Source: an uncultured Solirubrobacteraceae bacterium
GTDB lineage: Bacteria > Actinomycetota > Thermoleophilia > Solirubrobacterales > Solirubrobacteraceae
Assembly: GCA_902806175.1 (NCBI GenBank)
Contig: CADCVQ010000035.1
Span: forward strand, 1 to 32,764
Reading direction: 5' to 3'
Length of the DNA: 32,764 nt
In this document: piece by piece, positions 25,247 through 32,764 of the stretch
Position numbering within the stretch: position 1 is the first letter of the stretch
Layout of the letters: each line of letters starts with the position of its first letter
Notes under the pieces: generated by a model
Seen by the model: only the letters and a program-made list of their open reading frames with translations
The model's database searches: none
What the model was told of the DNA's origin: nothing
Program-made: the position numbers and the translations under genes

Positions 25247-25912
25247 GCCCTCGTCGGCGGCAGTTGCAGCGATGTTCTCCTGCGGGCGCCGCCCGGCGGG
25301 AGTGATCGGCGCGATCTCGCGCAGCTCGGCGACGATGCGCCTGGTGAGATCGGCCGGCGATTCGCCCGGCCGCAGGCCCTCGGCGGGCGCCAGGAACCGG
25401 ACATGCAGGCGCGGGCGCTTGGGGAAGCGCGGGATGTCGACGGAGCCGGTCACCGCGACCGGCACGATCACCGCCTCGGGCACGGCTGCGACGAGCCGGC
25501 CGAAGCCGCTGCGCGGGCGCAGCTCGCGGCCCAGGCTGCGGGTGCCCTCGGGAAAGATCCCGATGCAGCTGCCCGCGCGCAGCTCCGCGATCGCGGGGTC
25601 CAGTGCGCCCGCGTCGCCGCTGCCGCGCAGGATCGGGATCTGGCCCATCCCGTCGAGCACCTTGTCGAGGCCCTTGACCTTCCACAGCGAGGACTTCGCA
25701 AGCGCGCGGATCTGGCGGCGCTTGATCGCGGCGATCCCGATCACGACCGGGTCCCAGTAGGAGTCGTGGTTGCCGACGACCAGCAAGGGCCCCCTCAGCG
25801 GCAGGTGCTCGTCGCCCTCGACCTGCAGCCGGCCCCACAGGCGCACGATCGGGACGCTGATCGCCAGCGCGGCGCGGTAGGTGCGCGTCATCGGTTCGCG
25901 TTCGCTCTTCAT
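25244..25912 (-). CDS. 1-acyl-glycerol-3-phosphate acyltransferase-like protein (PlsC family)
   Basis: The 222-residue protein has the acyltransferase motif I NHDSYWD (His and Asp of HX4D), motif III-like FPEGTRS, and VPVAVTGS, as in PlsC. It should transfer fatty acyl groups to lysophosphatidic acid or a related acceptor at the inner face of the membrane. I place the start at the ATG at 25912; the frame stays open to 26149, but that part overlaps the start of the opposite-strand gene and is not acyltransferase-like. TAGACT lies ten bases upstream with no Shine-Dalgarno site. It lies directly before trpD on the same strand. Confidence 0.9.
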   Translation of the reverse strand: MKSEREPMTRTYRAALAISVPIVRLWGRLQVEGDEHLPLRGPLLVVGNHDSYWDPVVIGIAAIKRRQIRALAKSSLWKVKGLDKVLDGMGQIPILRGSGDAGALDPAIAELRAGSCIGIFPEGTRSLGRELRPRSGFGRLVAAVPEAVIVPVAVTGSVDIPRFPKRPRLHVRFLAPAEGLRPGESPADLTRRIVAELREIAPITPAGRRPQENIAATAADEG

Positions 25913-25922
25913 CAGGCGCCGA

Positions 25923-25928
25923 AGTCTA
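25923..25928 (-). promoter_or_regulatory. -10-like TAGACT before the PlsC-type gene
   Basis: TAGACT, preceded by CC, ends ten bases before the ATG at 25912. The same CCTAGACT octamer stands before hisIE. No Shine-Dalgarno site between. Confidence 0.45.
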
Positions 25929-26057
25929 GGCCCGGATCCACCGATCGTCGCGGACGAACTGCCTGTCTCGGCGCCGTCCACGGATGCCAGCCGCGCTCGA
26001 GTCATACGGTCGGCCAGCGCGGTTTCCCGACCCTCACCGCATGGGTAGCGCGATTGC

Positions 26058-26546
26058 ATGGAGATCGTCATCGTCATTCTGCTGTTGCTCATCATCGCCG
26101 GGCTCGCATTCGCCTGGATGAAGTTCCGACCCGGAGCGCCCGGCAGCACCCGTGGCGTTCACAACCACGCCGACGGCATCCGCGGCCAGCGCCGCAGCGC
26201 CGTCGCCGCACGCGAAGATCCGATGGCCGAGGCCGTCGAGCGCCACAGCATGGCGACGGATCCGCACGAGGCCGCCGAGGCGGAGCTGCGCCTGCAGGCA
26301 CAGGCCAACCGCGTCGCCTCCGACCTGCACGCACGGCAGGCATCGGCGCTGGAGTCCGAGGCACACGGCACGCTGGGCCGCGGCCACACCGCTCCCGTCA
26401 ACGGGTACGCCCAGCCGGCGTACGGCGACGGCCGGCCGCTCCACGAGGATGAGCAAGGCCGGCCGGTCCACGAGGACGGCCGCCAGCCGGCCTACACCGA
26501 CGAGAACGGTCGCCCGGTGTACGAGGACGACCGGCCGCGCTACTGA
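26058..26546 (+). CDS. Single-pass membrane protein with Gly-Arg-Pro repeat tail, unknown function
   Basis: The 162-residue protein starts with one membrane helix (about 2-21, IVIVILLLLIIAGLAFAW). A middle part (about 50-100) is Ala/Glu-rich and likely helical (DPHEAAEAELRLQAQANRVA), and the C-terminus holds three repeats of the form G-R-P-(L/V)-(H/Y)-E-D at 125-131, 134-140 and 151-157, separated by QPAYTDEN-like spacers. The tail is charged and probably disordered. I do not recognise a named family. No Shine-Dalgarno site precedes the ATG; TAGCGC lies seven bases upstream, a weaker match to the -10 pattern. The SGNH gene follows 36 bases later on the same strand. Confidence 0.75.
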   Translation: MEIVIVILLLLIIAGLAFAWMKFRPGAPGSTRGVHNHADGIRGQRRSAVAAREDPMAEAVERHSMATDPHEAAEAELRLQAQANRVASDLHARQASALESEAHGTLGRGHTAPVNGYAQPAYGDGRPLHEDEQGRPVHEDGRQPAYTDENGRPVYEDDRPRY

Positions 26547-26569
26547 CGCCCTGACGCCGCCGCGCGCGG

Positions 26570-26575
26570 TAGCGT
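26570..26575 (+). promoter_or_regulatory. -10-like TAGCGT before the SGNH gene
   Basis: TAGCGT ends seven bases before the ATG at 26583, with only CGGCGCG between and no Shine-Dalgarno site. Confidence 0.45.
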
Positions 26576-26582
26576 CGGCGCG

Positions 26583-28019
26583 ATGGGAGTCGAAGATCGC
26601 GCCCTGCGTCGTCTGATCAATGTGGCAGCCGTCGCCGTCACCGCGGCGTCGGCGGCAGCGATCCACGCGCCGGCTCCCACCGCTGCCGCGGCCGCGCAAC
26701 GGACCGATGCGCGTGACGCGCGCGGGCCGCTCGATCTCACCGAAGCGTCGCTCGAGCAGCGCGACGTGCGGATGTTCCTGCGCGTGGCGACGGCTGGGCC
26801 CTGGACGCACGCCGAGCTGCGGGCGGGTCCGCAGCGGACCCTCTGCGTCACCCTCGCGCAGGGTTCCCCGGCGGTCGCGCGCGCACGCCTCTGCGTGACC
26901 GGCAGCGGGTCGCGCCCGACGCTGACGTACACCGCGCTGGCCGCCGACGGAGCGCCACTGCGGATGCGGCGGCTGGCTGCGCGCGTGGCACATCCCGCGC
27001 ACGGCCTGCTGGAGGCAAGCTTCCTGCCGGCCGCGGCCGGGCTGAGAGTCGGCCCGTACTCCTGGTCGGTGCAGAGCGCGTGGACCGACGCCGGCGAATG
27101 CGCCGCCACGTGTACGGACCGGCTGCCCGACGGCGGGGAGGTTGCCGCCGACCTCGGACTGCTCGGCGTGCCGCCGTGCTTCGGCGCCGCCGCACGCGAT
27201 CCGTCGCGGCCGTGCGACAACCCGGACCTGCGCCTCGCGGTGCAGCCGCCGCCGTCACGCGCGAAGGTGCTGCTGGACCCGTACTGCGACAGGCGGACGC
27301 ACCCCGGCCTGCTGACGACGTGCGCGTTCGGTGCCGCGGCCGGCGAAGCAGCGGGAACGTTCGCGCTGATCGGCGACAGCCATGCGGCGAGCATGAAGGC
27401 CCCGCTCGAGGTCGTGACGCTCGCCAAGCGCTGGCGCGGCATCTCGATCGTGCGCGCGGCCTGCCCGGCCACGCAGGCGGCAGCGCCGGTCCTGCCGACG
27501 CGCGAGCGCTCGCGGCAGTGCGTGCAGTGGAATCGCGACGTGATCAGATGGCTCAACAGGCAGCCCGCCGTGCAAACGGTCTTCCTCGCGGCGCACGCGG
27601 GCGCGAAGGTCGCGCCGCGCGGCGGCCGGGGGATGTTCGCGACGGCGCGAGCCGGCTACCGCGACGAGATCCGCCGCCTGCTGCGCACCGTCCGGCGCGT
27701 CGTCGTCATCCGCGACGTGCCGAAGGCGGCGGACGGCCACGTCGGCTGCGTCGCGGCGCTGCTCGAGGCGGGCCGGCCGGTGGGCAGCGAGTGCTCGCAG
27801 GAACGCGGCCGTGCGATCCGGCGCGATCCGCTGGTCGCGGCCGCACGTGCCACGCGCTCGCCGCGCGTGACGGTCGTCGACCTCACGAACCACTTCTGCG
27901 ACGAGCAGCGTTGCTTGGCCGTCGTCGGCGGCGCCCTCGTGCACCACGACGAGACGCATATGACGACGGCGTTCTCCCCGACGCTCGGGCCCTTCATCCT
28001 GCGCGCGCTCGACCGGTGA
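26583..28019 (+). CDS. Secreted SGNH-hydrolase-like protein (OafA C-terminal domain type), stand-alone
   Basis: The 478-residue protein has a signal-peptide-like N-terminus (LINVAAVAVTAASAAAIHA, about 11-29), an unrecognised Cys-containing region at about 50-225, and an SGNH domain from about 257 to the end. The domain shows LIGDSHAAS (nucleophile Ser266), CVQWNRD, and near the end VHHDETHMTTAFSPTLGPFI with the Asp456/His459 pair. This arrangement is the one found at the C-terminus of OafA-type surface O-acyltransferases, whose ten-helix acyltransferase-3 domain is absent here. It could move or remove acetyl groups on wall or surface glycans. TAGCGT lies seven bases before the ATG and there is no Shine-Dalgarno site. 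It converges on the monooxygenase gene with four bases between stops. Confidence 0.85.
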   Translation: MGVEDRALRRLINVAAVAVTAASAAAIHAPAPTAAAAAQRTDARDARGPLDLTEASLEQRDVRMFLRVATAGPWTHAELRAGPQRTLCVTLAQGSPAVARARLCVTGSGSRPTLTYTALAADGAPLRMRRLAARVAHPAHGLLEASFLPAAAGLRVGPYSWSVQSAWTDAGECAATCTDRLPDGGEVAADLGLLGVPPCFGAAARDPSRPCDNPDLRLAVQPPPSRAKVLLDPYCDRRTHPGLLTTCAFGAAAGEAAGTFALIGDSHAASMKAPLEVVTLAKRWRGISIVRAACPATQAAAPVLPTRERSRQCVQWNRDVIRWLNRQPAVQTVFLAAHAGAKVAPRGGRGMFATARAGYRDEIRRLLRTVRRVVVIRDVPKAADGHVGCVAALLEAGRPVGSECSQERGRAIRRDPLVAAARATRSPRVTVVDLTNHFCDEQRCLAVVGGALVHHDETHMTTAFSPTLGPFILRALDR

Positions 28020-28023
28020 GCCG

Positions 28024-29028
28024 CTAGTCCACGCGGGCGGGCTGCGGCGCGAGCTCGAAGGCCCGCGCGACTCGCTCCAGGCCGCGGATGCGCTGCTCGA
28101 TGTCGGTGACCTGCGAGACGAGCATGAGCTCGTCGGTGCCGGTGCGCTCGCAGAGGTCGACCAGCTGCGCGTGCACCGAGTCGGCTGCGCCGGCGATCAC
28201 GCGCTGCATGCTCTCCTCGACGACGGCGAGCTCGGCGGGTCCCAGGCGCGCCAGCAGCGCCTCGGCCTCCTCCACGCTCGGGATCGGCGCGGGCCGGCCC
28301 TGGCGCAGCCGCAGCATCGCGACCGCGCCAGGCAGCGCGCGGCGCGCAGCGTCGGCGTCGTCGTCGCCGACGACGATCCCGGCCGCGACGATCGTGCGCG
28401 GGGCGTCGAGCAGCTCGGAGGGCGCAAAGCGGCTGCGGTACAGGTCCAGCGCAGGCTCGGTGAAGTGCGGATGGAAGTGATGGGCGAAGACGAACGGCAG
28501 ACCGAGGGCGGCGGCGATCCGGGCGCCGCCGTCGGTCGATCCGAGCATCCACAGCTGCGGCACCGTGTGCTCGCCGGCGACGGCGCGCATGCCGCCGTGG
28601 CCGGCTCCCAGATGCCCGCGCAGCTGCGCGAACTGCTCGTCGAACAGCTCCGGCGAGGTGCTGCGCAGCGCCATCGCCGTGCGCATGTCCGTGCCCGGCG
28701 CGCGGCCCAGGCCGAGGTCGATCCGGTTCGGATGCAGCGCCTCGAGCATCCCAAAGCGCTCGGCGACCGCGAGCGGCGCGTGGTTGGGCAGCATCACGCC
28801 GCCCGAGCCGACGCGAATGCGCTGCGTGCTGGCGGCGATGTGCGCGATCAGCGTCTCTGGCGCGGTCGACGCGACCGACGGGATGTTGTGGTGCTCGGCA
28901 ACCCAGAAGCGCCGGAAGCCGAGCTCGTCGGCGCGTCGGGCGAGCGCGGTCGTGCCGGCCAGCGCCTGCGCCGCGCTCTGGCCGGCGCCGATCGGCGCGA
29001 GATCGAGGACCGAAAGCGGAGTGCTCAT
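28024..29028 (-). CDS. Luciferase-like flavin-dependent monooxygenase (LLM class)
   Basis: The 334-residue protein starts with LSVLDLAPIGAG and has WVAEHHNIPSVASTAP, RIRVGSGGVMLPNHAPL and RIDLGLGRAPGTD, the pattern of the MsnO8/TIGR03558 branch of bacterial-luciferase-like oxidoreductases. These TIM-barrel enzymes use FMN or F420. The fold and class are clear; the cofactor and substrate are not. TACCCT lies seven bases before the ATG, with no Shine-Dalgarno site. It sits downstream of trpG by 120 bases on the same strand, but with its own probable promoter. Confidence 0.92.
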   Translation of the reverse strand: MSTPLSVLDLAPIGAGQSAAQALAGTTALARRADELGFRRFWVAEHHNIPSVASTAPETLIAHIAASTQRIRVGSGGVMLPNHAPLAVAERFGMLEALHPNRIDLGLGRAPGTDMRTAMALRSTSPELFDEQFAQLRGHLGAGHGGMRAVAGEHTVPQLWMLGSTDGGARIAAALGLPFVFAHHFHPHFTEPALDLYRSRFAPSELLDAPRTIVAAGIVVGDDDADAARRALPGAVAMLRLRQGRPAPIPSVEEAEALLARLGPAELAVVEESMQRVIAGAADSVHAQLVDLCERTGTDELMLVSQVTDIEQRIRGLERVARAFELAPQPARVD

Positions 29029-29035
29029 TCCGCTA

Positions 29036-29041
29036 AGGGTA
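29036..29041 (-). promoter_or_regulatory. -10-like TACCCT before the monooxygenase gene
   Basis: TACCCT ends seven bases before the ATG at 29028. No ribosome-binding site. It separates the gene from the trpEG transcript upstream. Confidence 0.45.
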
Positions 29042-29148
29042 GAGGGCCGCGGGGCCGGGTCGACCTGTTGATGTCCCGCAACAACAACTCGACCGGGCGA
29101 CGCGCGGACAGCAGCGTGTGCATCGCAGCTCGGCCGGCTGGCGGTCGT
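29042..29148. other. Gap between trpG and the monooxygenase gene
   Basis: No gene is visible. GGTCGA...TCGACC with an inner GTTG/CAAC pairing lies near 29058-29095 and could be a weak structured element at the end of the trpEG transcript. The evidence is slight. Confidence 0.2.
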
Positions 29149-29708
<560 letters not shown>

Positions 29709-29712
<4 letters not shown>

Positions 29713-31229
29713 GGCCAATCGGGCTGTTGAGACGCCAGGTCCACCGCGCGCAGCACCGCGCGCGCCTTGGCCTCGCTCTCGGCGAACTCGTAGGCGGGCT
29801 CGGCGTCGGCGACGGTGCCGCCGCCGGCCTGCACGTGCGCGCGGCCGTCCTTCATCACGACCGTGCGGATGTGGATCGCGGTGTCGAGGTCGCCGGTGTA
29901 TGACAGGTAGCCGATCGCGCCGCCGTAGCCGCCGCGCTTGATCGGTTCGAGCTCGTCGATGATCTGCATCGCGCGCACCTTCGGCGCCCCCGATAGCGTC
30001 CCCGCCGGCAGCACGGAGCGCAGCGCGTCCATCGCCGTGACATCGTCGCGCAGCCTGCCGCTGACGTTGGAGACGATGTGCATGACGTGCGAGTAGGTCT
30101 CGACGGCCATGAAGCGGTCGACGCTGACCGAGCCGTACTCGCAGACGCGACCGAGGTCGTTGCGGCCGAGATCGACGAGCATCACGTGCTCGGCGCGCTC
30201 CTTTTCGTCGGCGAGCAGCTCCTCGGCGATCCGCTCGTCCTCCTCCAGCGTCGCGCCGCGCGGCCGCGTCCCGGCGATCGGGCGCGTCGCCACGTGCCTG
30301 CCCGTGACCGTCAGGACCGGCTCGGGCGAGGCGCCGGCGACCTGGAAGTCGAGGAAGTCCAGGAAGTACATGTACGGGCTCGGGTTGACGACGCGCAGCC
30401 CGCGGTAGATCGAGAACGGGTCGATGTCGAGGTCGGCCGACCAGCGCTGCGAGGGGACGACCTGAAATGCGTCGCCGGCGTGGATGTACTCGACGATCCG
30501 CGCGACGTTGGCCTCGAACTGCTCGCGCGACATGTTCGAGGAGAAGACCGGCCGTGGCCGCGCGGGCGTCGGCTCGGGCCGCGGCACGGGACCGGCGAGC
30601 AGGTCGCGCGCCTTCTGGATCGTCGCGACGGCGTCGGCGTACGCCGTCTCGAGGTCGGTGCCGTCGTCGTCGTCGGCGTAGACGTTGACGAGCACGCTGA
30701 TCGTGTGCTTGAGGTGGTCGAACACGAGCAGGACGTCGGACAGCATGAGCGCCATGTCGGGCAGCCCGACCGGGTCGGGATTCGGCGCGCCGAGCGGCTC
30801 GACCGTGCGCACCAGGTCATAGCCGAAGTAGCCGACCGCGCCGCCCGCGAACGGCGGCATGTCCGGCCACGGCGCCTGGCGGTGACGTGCGACCTCGTCG
30901 GCCGCCAGCGCGTACGGGTCGGCGGGCTCGTCGCCGAGTGACCAGCGCACCACCTTGCGCGGGCGCACCCCGATGAAGCTGTAGCGCCCGACCTCCTGGC
31001 CGCGCTCGGCGGACTCGAGCAGAAACGACGCGTTCTGCGGCTCGCGGCCGCGCAGCTTCAGGAACGCGGAGACCGGCGTCTCGGTGTCGTCGATGAACGA
31101 GTGGCGCAGCGCGATCAGGTTGTAGTCGCGCGCCAGCTCGCGAACCTCCCCGAGCGAGGGCTCGATCGGAAGCGAGCGACCCCCGCCGGCGCGGTCCGGG
31201 CGCGCCTGGTCGTCAGCCGCGACGGCCAT
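29709..31229 (-). CDS. trpE: Anthranilate synthase component I
   Basis: TrpE makes anthranilate from chorismate and ammonia. The 506-residue protein has the LLES motif (70-73, FLLESAERG) that binds feedback tryptophan, then [42 protein letters not shown] and the C-terminal [15 protein letters not shown]. All chorismate-site motifs are intact, and the LLES segment predicts allosteric inhibition by tryptophan. The ATG at 31229 lies inside the last codons of hisIE (17-base overlap), so the two are translated from one mRNA. No leader peptide rich in Trp codons, T-box or other attenuator is visible upstream. Confidence 0.95.
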
Positions 31230-31809
31230 TGAGCACGATCTGCGCGTCGGCCAGCGAGCGCTCGCGTCCGCGCAGCAGGACGGCGAGGTGATACAGGACA
31301 TCGGCGGCCTCGTTGTCGACGTGCTCGTCGGTCTCCTCGCGCACCGCGCGCGTGACCTCCTCGGCCTCCTCGCGCACCTTCTCCCCCGCCAGCGCGGGAT
31401 CCTCGAGCAGCGTCACGGTGTACGAGCCGGCGGGCCGCTCGGCGGCGCGCTGCGCCAGCGTGCGCTCGAGCGCCGGCAGCGCCTCGTGCGGCGCCGGAGG
31501 CTCGAGCTCGCCGTTGTGAAAGCACGTGCGCTCACCCGTGTGGCAGGCCGGGCCGGCCGGCTCGACGAGCGCCAGCAGAGCGTCGCCGTCGCAGTCCAGG
31601 CGCAGGGCGCGGACGGCCTGCGTGTTGCCGCTCGTGGCGCCCTTGTGCCACTGCTCCTGGCGCGAGCGGCTGTAGAGGTGAAGCTCGCCACTTTCGCGCG
31701 TGCGACGCACCGCCTCGGCGTTGGCGTAGGCGAGCGTCAGCACCTCGCCGCTGTGCCAGTCCTGCACGATGACGGGCACGAGCCCCTGCCGGTCGTAGGC
31801 GATCTGCAT
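31213..31809 (-). CDS. hisIE: Bifunctional phosphoribosyl-AMP cyclohydrolase / phosphoribosyl-ATP pyrophosphohydrolase
   Basis: This 198-residue fusion carries out steps 2 and 3 of histidine synthesis. The HisI part (1 to about 105) has the metal-site DCDGD (72-76) and Cys73, Cys89 and Cys96 (LDCDGD...[13 protein letters not shown]). The HisE part (about 108-195) has the helical [10 protein letters not shown]...[14 protein letters not shown] with its acidic Mg-binding residues. The ATG at 31809 has TAGACT nine bases upstream and no Shine-Dalgarno site. It opens the hisIE-trpE-trpG transcript, tying the histidine and tryptophan pathways. No other his gene is in the window. Confidence 0.95.
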   Translation of the reverse strand: MQIAYDRQGLVPVIVQDWHSGEVLTLAYANAEAVRRTRESGELHLYSRSRQEQWHKGATSGNTQAVRALRLDCDGDALLALVEPAGPACHTGERTCFHNGELEPPAPHEALPALERTLAQRAAERPAGSYTVTLLEDPALAGEKVREEAEEVTRAVREETDEHVDNEAADVLYHLAVLLRGRERSLADAQIVLNGRRG

Positions 31810-31818
31810 GAGGCTGGC

Positions 31819-31824
31819 AGTCTA
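31819..31824 (-). promoter_or_regulatory. -10-like TAGACT before hisIE
   Basis: TAGACT, within CCTAGACT, ends nine bases before the ATG at 31809. No Shine-Dalgarno site. It would drive hisIE-trpE-trpG. Confidence 0.5.
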
Positions 31825-31874
31825 GGTCCCGGCGCGCGGGCGCCCGCCCGCAGGCTCGAACCGCGCCACGACGA

Positions 31875-31906
31875 CGACGGCCGCCCCGGGAGGGAGGCGG
31901 CCGTCG
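31875..31906 (-). terminator. Terminator hairpin after the unknown secreted protein gene
   Basis: CGACGGCCGCC and GGCGGCCGTCG form a perfect 11-pair stem with a ten-base loop, 31 bases after the stop at 31938. It separates this gene from the hisIE promoter. Confidence 0.65.
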
Positions 31907-31937
31907 CGCTGTTGCACTGCGAGGTTGAAGCTGCGTC

Positions 31938-32471
31938 CTACGCGTCGGCGTCCTTGTCGGTCATCGTGACCTTCTTGACGTCGGGCGTGCCGTAGCGATC
32001 GGCGGTGCTCATGCCGGCCGGCGCACACTTCTTCTTGGTCAGCTTGATCTTGCCGCTGACCTTCACCATGTCGCCGACGGAGGGCGTGTCCGTGCCCTCG
32101 TAGCCTTCGAGCTTGAGCGTGAACGCGTCGGTCGCGGCGACGGTGATCGTCGCGCCCTCGACCTGCACGCCCTTCTGCGTGGCGCTCTGGTCGGCGATCT
32201 CGCCGGACTTGGCGGCGTGGCTGTTGGCCGACGTGACCTTCAGCGTGATCGTCGCCTCGTTGACGGCGGTCGTGGCCGGATTGTCGGCGACGGCGCTGAC
32301 GAACGTGCCCTTGACCTGGTAGCCGACGTTGACCGTCTTCGTCGTGCAGTTCTTGGCCTTGGACTTGGCCGACTCGGAGTTGCCGCCCTTGGCGGCGAGC
32401 CCTCCGGCGGGGGCGGCGAGCAGGGCGCCCACAGCAACAAGTCCGGCGGCCGTCTTTGCGTTCTTGAGCAT
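31938..32471 (-). CDS. Secreted protein of unknown function
   Basis: The 177-residue protein has a signal peptide (KNAKTAAGLVAVGALLAAPAG, cleavage near GLAAKG at about 24-29), and a mature part rich in Lys, Thr and Val that looks like a small beta-barrel or beta-sandwich: VGYQVKGTF, then GDMVKVSGKIKLTKKKC. There are two Cys in the mature part (near 42 and 150). The ATG at 32471 is preceded by AAGGAGAG six bases away, a strong Shine-Dalgarno site; an in-frame TTG one codon earlier is less likely. A GC-rich hairpin follows the stop. I do not recognise the family. Confidence 0.75.
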   Translation of the reverse strand: MLKNAKTAAGLVAVGALLAAPAGGLAAKGGNSESAKSKAKNCTTKTVNVGYQVKGTFVSAVADNPATTAVNEATITLKVTSANSHAAKSGEIADQSATQKGVQVEGATITVAATDAFTLKLEGYEGTDTPSVGDMVKVSGKIKLTKKKCAPAGMSTADRYGTPDVKKVTMTDKDADA

Positions 32472-32579
32472 CAAATCTCTCCTTGCGTAAGTTCTCCGTT
32501 GGATGTCCTAACCGCCGCGGCGCCGGAAGGTTGGCCGGTGAGCCGTGCGACTTTGTGCGCGCGCCTGCGTTGGTGGGCC

Positions 32580-32764
32580 ATGAAGCCGCTGCTCGGCCTG
32601 CTCCTGGCGCCGGCCGCAACCGCCGCGCCCGCGCCGGCGTCCGGCGCCGCGTTCGAAGGCCGCCGCTGCACCCCGCCGAGCGGGCACCGGATCGCCGACT
32701 GCCGCGTCGGGCGCCACGGGATCGCGGACCTCAGCCGCGCCGCCTGGCGCGCCCTGCGCGGCGC
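32580..32764 (+). CDS. Start of a secreted protein (runs off the right edge)
   Basis: From the ATG at 32580 the frame is open to the window end (61 complete codons) and nearly every third base is G or C, which supports coding. The N-terminus KPLLGLLLAPAATAAPAPASG looks like a signal peptide with an alanine-rich cleavage region. The mature part includes two Cys (RRCTPP, ADCRVG). An in-frame TTG at 32553 would add a basic stretch (ARLRWWA) before it and is a possible alternative start. No clear Shine-Dalgarno site. I cannot assign a family. It is divergent from the unknown secreted protein gene. Confidence 0.5.
   Translation, partial: MKPLLGLLLAPAATAAPAPASGAAFEGRRCTPPSGHRIADCRVGRHGIADLSRAAWRALRG

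Noticed and set aside
31810-31937. Possible trp attenuator or T-box before hisIE-trpE
   Set aside because: Only the terminator of the preceding gene is seen; there is no short frame with Trp codons and no T-box-like sequence.

Overview
The window is very GC-rich, densely packed bacterial chromosome. The gene content and protein styles suggest a high-GC actinobacterium, and I infer the Thermoleophilia/Solirubrobacterales (Conexibacter- or Solirubrobacter-like). The reasons are rpsA followed by coaE with polA nearby, a Pol I with Tyr at the dNTP-selectivity position and a dead exonuclease domain, many Ala/Arg-rich secreted proteins, and a dedicated trpF plus fused hisIE (unlike Streptomyces or Mycobacterium). 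The taxonomic call is inference; the genes look like ordinary core chromosome, with no phage, IS element, CRISPR array, tRNA or rRNA seen.

Layout. 1-1.85 kb: the start of a secreted protein (cut by the window edge) and an ECF-type sigma factor fused to an anti-sigma-like zinc finger and a Pro-rich tail. 1.96-4.66 kb, minus strand: rpsA, coaE and a membrane-anchored lytic transglycosylase. 4.70-8.2 kb, plus strand: a geranylgeranyl-reductase-like flavoprotein and a large secreted protein with prealbumin/Cna-B-like repeats, closed by a strong terminator hairpin. 8.43-11.45 kb, minus: polA with a YdcZ-type small transporter one base behind it. 11.5-12.4 kb, plus: a TIGR01777-type SDR epimerase. 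12.4-17.7 kb, minus: a complete branched-chain (LIV-type) amino-acid ABC importer: binding lipoprotein, livH, livM, livG, livF, and a translationally coupled two-helix membrane protein.

17.9-31.8 kb, minus: hisIE and all seven tryptophan genes, in the colinear order trpE-G-D-C-F-B-A, but with intruders: a luciferase-like monooxygenase, an SGNH protein, a repeat-tailed membrane protein and a PlsC-type acyltransferase between trpG and trpD; htrA between trpC and trpF; and a large imperfect palindrome (about 170 bp) between trpF and trpB. After trpA come a 52-residue membrane protein and a second LIV-type binding lipoprotein, a paralogue of the first. The last kilobase holds a secreted protein of unknown function and the start of another secreted protein that runs off the window.

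A striking shared feature is the start architecture. At least ten genes have a TAnnnT -10-like hexamer 6-10 bases before the ATG and no Shine-Dalgarno sequence, which predicts leaderless or nearly leaderless mRNAs for core genes. Several secreted or membrane proteins instead carry clear Shine-Dalgarno sites. No single undescribed system stands out; the best leads are the sigma/anti-sigma fusion, the trpF-trpB palindrome, the leaderless starts, the stand-alone SGNH protein, and the small membrane proteins attached to the transporter genes.
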